Source of the DNA: Rodentolepis nana
Lineage: Eukaryota; Platyhelminthes; Cestoda; Cyclophyllidea; Hymenolepididae
Reading direction: 5' to 3'
NCBI GenBank assembly: GCA_900617975.1
Contig: UZAE01001929.1
Span: 1 to 10,982 of the forward strand
DNA: 10,982 bases
Below, piece after piece: positions 7,039 to 10,982 of this stretch. The notes beneath the pieces were generated by a model, which ran no database searches, was not told where the DNA came from, and saw nothing but the letters and a program-made list of their open reading frames with translations. The stretch's first letter is position 1; each line of letters begins with the position of its first letter. A program made the position numbers and the translations under genes.

Positions 7039-8155
7039 CTATCAGATTTGAACTATTACTATGTCACTTTATATTTTAAAACTAGACCTAGGTCATGATT
7101 TCAAAAAGGTCGACATATTGTCTAATTTTTATACATTACATGTCAATGTGATTTATATTTTTGAAACAAACACTGTATTAAAAGTGGAATTTTTTTACTC
7201 AATGGTCATTTAACATTCCATATGTAGGGATGTCAGTCCCTTATGTCACAAGTTCAAAGCCTCAATATCAATAGAAAACTAAAATTTTGAATCGATTTTC
7301 CTTTCTTATTTCAGTCTCTTCAATTACAAGTTTTAAGTCTTAATTTAGAGGGCAATCTGTCAAGCACCCTGATATCTTACACAAAATTCCTCTGCAAATG
7401 CCTACTTTGACCAACCAGGCATTTCAGCTCTAACCCACTGAATTCATACGCCAACGCGAAGCTTAAATGTTTTTAGGGCGTATATTTTCCCTTGATGTTT
7501 TGAATAACTTATTCCATCTTTTTTTCGTGTACATCCCCAACGACTCTCATAATATCGATGACGCATTGCAATAGTCCTCGCTTAAGGTTTGAAGTATATA
7601 TTTTTCTTTCATCCTTTTCCACTTTACAAGCTTTCTATTTATTTCATCTTGACTGGGAGTTACTTTGAATTGTTCCTTTGAGAAAGTGAACGAGATACAA
7701 ATATAATCTGTCAAAACCGAAATAACATCGAGCCAGACCACAAAGTCAAATCTGGATGAATGTTATTATAACGATATGACGATTTGAAACCAATGTCATT
7801 TACAAGTGCAACGCAAGCAATTTCATTCACATAACAGCGCATTTAAATATCTAAAATAATTACTCTTAAATATAATAGCAGCATAGCAATTTTTAGCTAA
7901 CAATTCTTAGATCAAATTAAAGTCGTAATCTGTTGGGCGAGGAAAAAAAGCGAATTGGCGGCTGACATATTTAATCATAGATTCGAGCTAGAATTTTGTT
8001 AGTACTGCGTGATTTCAAATAACAAGTTCAAGGAAATTCATGTATGGTAGAAAGAAATACCTGCTTTATAGATTTGAATGCTTGACGAATTTCTTTTTTT
8101 AAATTTATACGATTCGAAGTTTTCTTTGATTATTATTTTCCTTGGTGTAACTTAA
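7039..8155. other. No firm gene; upstream flank of copy B
   Basis: This is AT-rich sequence that should include the promoter of copy B. A minus-strand frame from about 7765 to TAA-free end at 7547 encodes a Lys/Glu/Gln-rich stretch (for example TPSQDEINRKLVKWKRMKEK). It is more protein-like than its neighbours but has no similarity I can name and no clear splice sites. It is left here as an unproven candidate exon and not called as a gene. Confidence 0.4.
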
Positions 8156-8275
8156 GGCATTTCGTGTCCTCTTCATTCTTTTTCAGGCTTGAAAACATTA
8201 CGAAAGCTATGTACTGCCATAATTGAAAAAAATCGACAAATTCAGACACAGGAATTGATCAAACGTTTACCTTAG
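8156..8275 (+). mobile_element. Possible mariner N-terminal fragment or isolated terminal exon
   Basis: A plus-strand frame open from just after a TAA at about 8153 to TAG 8273-8275 encodes SGLKTLRKLCTAIIEKNRQI then QTQELIKRLP. The spacing of SG..TL, AIIE.NR and T.EL is like the mariner transposase segment reading SGRPxTL, AIEENRRQTTREL between its helix-turn-helix domains. An alternative is a terminal exon, because a strong acceptor (TTCTTTTTCAG) ends at 8186 in frame-compatible position. Both readings are weak, as only about 30 residues are available. Confidence 0.25.
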
Positions 8276-10780
8276 AGTTCAAAGCCCCTATTTCTATAAA
8301 TATTCTTATAATTTGTGCCCTTATAAAAATAAGAAATTATGGCAATTTTATTTGGTAATAATTTCCAAATCAAGGCATTTAAGCATAATAGCATAAAGAA
8401 ATGGTGTGATAAATGACTATAAGGAGAGTTAACTCACCTCAGGGAAACACATACCGCGGTATTGCTCCTCATTTGAGCTTATCTTGAATTGCATTTTACA
8501 TTGCCTCATCATGTCTACTCTGAAATATCCTAAGATTTTCAGTCTCATCATTTTATCTTTAGGAGCTCATCATTAATTTATATAATTTTCATATTGTGAA
8601 TGAAAAAAACTTCACAAATTTAACATAGACATATAAACTAAATTGTTATTCAGACAATATTCGCAAAAGATAAAATTATTGAAAGTTGTTTCATGTTTGA
8701 CCTCCAAGGTCCCCCCCCCCCAAATCTTAACCCAATAGCTGGATAAGATGTTCATGATGGCTATTTTAAGTGATAGTCCATTGCGACTGGTAAATTTACC
8801 CTGAAAAACATGCACATTTTTATGCTTACATGCTATTGATGGGGGGATTACATTTAAGAATATAGAGAAATAATCCCTGTATCCATTCTGAAAATAATGT
8901 AAAATAATATAAAAAAATTATTTGTTGCGAACAAATAAGTTTAGGGGAATTCATGCCTTCATCTGAAAGTGAACTTTTCACTAAAAATGCAAATGCATGA
9001 CAATTGGGTTGATTAGTAGTGTACTTATTGTTCAAATTACACAATAATCGTAAGCGCAAATTGTTGAAAAATCATTATGCCCATATTGCCCTACAGCGAG
9101 TCACAGAAACTTATCAAGATATACGATTTGCTCACTTTACTCCTAAATGAGACGTGTTATGCTACATATCACTAAACCTAGAATGCTTAAGTTGTTACCA
9201 CTAAATGCCCTTAGTTGTGATTGAATGCACCCGATTATTCACTTTAAGAATAAAAATATAGTATATCGTTTATCGAAAATGAACTTCTAAAAATGTGTTC
9301 GAACTAATTAACTGTCATTAACTATGGAAGGCAAGGGCGATCCTGGAAAACGATTATTGGAGAATGCGGTAAAAATGCGCTAAATATTGAATATTTACGC
9401 TTGGTTGCTTTAGAAAGATTTTATTTATGTGATTTGACAGTTTTGCATTCAAACATGAAAATCTACCGATTACTTGAAAAATGAAATAATAACACTCAAC
9501 TGGAACATATTAGAGTCGTTCCACATCCAGCGAGTAATGCCACTTTTGGAATCGCGTCCAAGTGGGCTTAAAGTTCCTATTCATAAACGAGTGATCGTCC
9601 TAGTGGCCAACAGTAAGTAGCAGTTAATCGCAAAATATGAAGGCCAAGACTTAAGTTGAAGCATGTAATTATTGGACAAGTGGAAATGAGCACGATCGGG
9701 AATAAGTAAGGAAGGCAAAAAAACGTCAAATTGAAGTAAAGTGGAATTGTGGCGATTTGCCTGTTCACATTTTTCGGGGTTAGCTGATAATCAAGTATTA
9801 TTTTGGACAATATGCACCCATTGTAATATAAAATGGTCTTGGTAAATATAAATTTTTTTAAACTAGAACATTTGGGTATTTTGGTGCTTTGAACTAGACT
9901 GCATTGAAGCAATACTAACATCAAATGAGACATTCCGACATAAAAAAACGTTGATTTAAGTAATCAAAGATTGTGCGAACAACTTTTTCAAGAAAATATT
10001 TTTTACCTCCACTCAGACTTTCATGAAAAAATGCAATAACAATGTTCATTTTTAATAATTGTGTTATTTCATTATAAGATTACACCAAAAATTATAATTT
10101 TGCAATTTCTTGTTTCCGCTTCGGAGCTTGCTTGATTTAATCTATAAAGAAACTTTAACCTTCATATCCGGAATAAGAAATTAAAATTTCATAAATAATC
10201 ACGACAATTATTACCGAAAATGTACCAAACTGACTGAGGACTTGGAAGTTAACAATAACTTGCCCGTTCAACCCCCACACTTAATTAAAAGTAGCCTAAT
10301 TATAAGATGGTTCCAACAAAATCACCTTAACTAATGCTTTTCAATTATGAAAGTGCTTAATCGAATATTATTATACTTCATGCTGAGTTTCTATTACTTC
10401 ATTACAATAAAACGGGTTCTGCGTAAGAAATTGTGAACAATTTTTTGTGCATATTGCCAATAAGTAGGACTAAAAGGGGAAAAGATAACGATTTATTCTC
10501 TCTCGTGATTATAATGGAACACAGGCTGCTCATGGAAGTAAGTGGAATGACCAATCGTTTGGTCAAAAGTTCGACCGAGTACATACCTTGATATTTGTGA
10601 GTTGGGACGGGGGGTGAGTTAGAAACCCACATTTTCTCAATGATAATTATATCTAATAAACATTTTGATCATTGTATTCTGCCTCTTACTTACAATTTGA
10701 CAGTGTTTATAGAGATCTTAGTGATCACTTTTCGTTTCTCAAATTTTTACTTGGTATTTATTTATCTATGTCAAATTTCA
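8276..10780. other. No gene seen; long AT-rich intergenic stretch
   Basis: No segment here could be supported as a gene. The longest frame (118 codons, minus strand, 9933 to 9577) is hydrophobic, matches nothing I know, and is about the length expected by chance in this composition. A patch richer in G and C lies at about 9505-9570. A short frame at 9324 (MEGKGDPGKRLLENA) ends at a possible GTAAAA donor but has no downstream partner. On the minus strand a good donor (ATCAAG|GTATGT) at about 10584 and a T-rich acceptor near 10469 can be joined, but the product is only 36 residues. No tRNA was seen. Confidence 0.45.
8711..8721. repeat. C11 homopolymer
   Basis: This is an uninterrupted run of 11 C in AT-rich surroundings. 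Unlike the C20 at 3409 it is not preceded by a recognisable repeat R tail. Confidence 0.9.
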
Positions 10781-10982
10781 GGCATTATGATAGTTACCAT
10801 TAGCCCCTAAATTGACTTCGGGCTTCACAGAGGGGAGGAACATCAAAGTGACAAAAAGTGGAGAAGGAAAACAGAAGATTGATTCAAAGATGCAAAATTG
10901 AGACAGACACAAAGGTAGAGACAAAGGTAAGATGGGTACCGTGAAGTGGTGGAATATGATATACAGTGGGGTCATGGTAGTT
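10781..10982 (+). repeat. Dispersed repeat family R, cut by window end
   Basis: From 'ggcattatgatagttaccat' this copy follows the R family block order: 'ttagcccc', 'cttcgggcttcacagagggg', 'aggaacatcaaagtgac', the A/G-rich middle and 'ggggtcatggtagtt'. The window stops before the tail. Over its length it is closest to the copy at 425, with scattered substitutions, so the two are independent insertions of one family and not a recent duplication. Confidence 0.75.

Noticed and set aside
9324..9383. Short frame starting MEGKGDPGKRLLENA, followed by GTAAAA
   Set aside because: It could be a first exon, but no downstream exon in a matching phase could be found, and 15 residues are too few.
9577..9933. 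118-codon open frame on the minus strand, longest in the window
   Set aside because: It is hydrophobic and low in charged residues, with no recognisable motif; a frame of this length is about what chance gives over six frames at this base composition.
10402..10632. Minus-strand frame that can be spliced with a good donor (CAAG|GTATGT) and a T-rich acceptor
   Set aside because: The spliced product is only 36 residues with no recognisable feature; such donor and acceptor strings occur by chance in AT-rich DNA.
1..10982. CRISPR arrays, bacterial operons, rRNA or tRNA genes
   Set aside because: No regular spacer array, Shine-Dalgarno-led gene chain, cloverleaf or rRNA signature is visible; intron-containing genes show the DNA is eukaryotic.

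Overview
The window looks like nuclear DNA from an AT-rich animal genome. Protein-coding segments are split by very short spliceosomal introns (31 to 100 nt) whose acceptors all end in TAG. There is a decayed mariner transposon, a dispersed repeat family, and no operon-like packing. Small introns, mariner relics and this base composition fit an invertebrate such as a parasitic flatworm or nematode. That placement is inference; no rRNA or other marker is present to settle it.

Layout, left to right. Bases 1-730 hold no gene; they contain a 5' fragment and one nearly full copy of an unrecognised dispersed repeat (called family R here). Bases 1430-1852 (+) carry a protein-like segment that resembles the C-terminal part of DnaJ subfamily B chaperones, interrupted by one in-frame TAG and followed by a well-formed intron; it is probably a pseudogene or partial gene. 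Bases 2873-3437 are a second R cluster: one inverted copy whose tail has become a four-unit tandem array, followed by a facing plus-strand tail ending in a run of 20 C.

The core of the window is two complete five-exon genes in tandem on the minus strand. Both encode magnesium-dependent phosphatase 1 (MDP1), a small HAD-superfamily enzyme. Copy B (7038 to 6325) lies upstream of copy A (4417 to 3694). All four introns sit at the same positions and phases in both genes, and the proteins are about 58% identical by eye, so this is an old duplication with both copies still open. In both, the Arg of the family's Ser-Arg motif II is Ser. The first intron of copy B uses a GC donor. The 1.9 kb between the genes holds a mariner transposase relic on the plus strand (about 5560-6084).

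From 7039 to 10780 there is AT-rich DNA with no convincing gene. It has a possible second mariner fragment (8156-8275) and a C11 tract. The window ends inside another plus-strand R copy (10781-10982).

No wholly new system was found. The points most worth checking are the motif II change shared by both MDP1 paralogs, the GC-AG intron that splits the catalytic motif, the R repeat family with its tail array, and the TAG-interrupted DnaJ-like segment.
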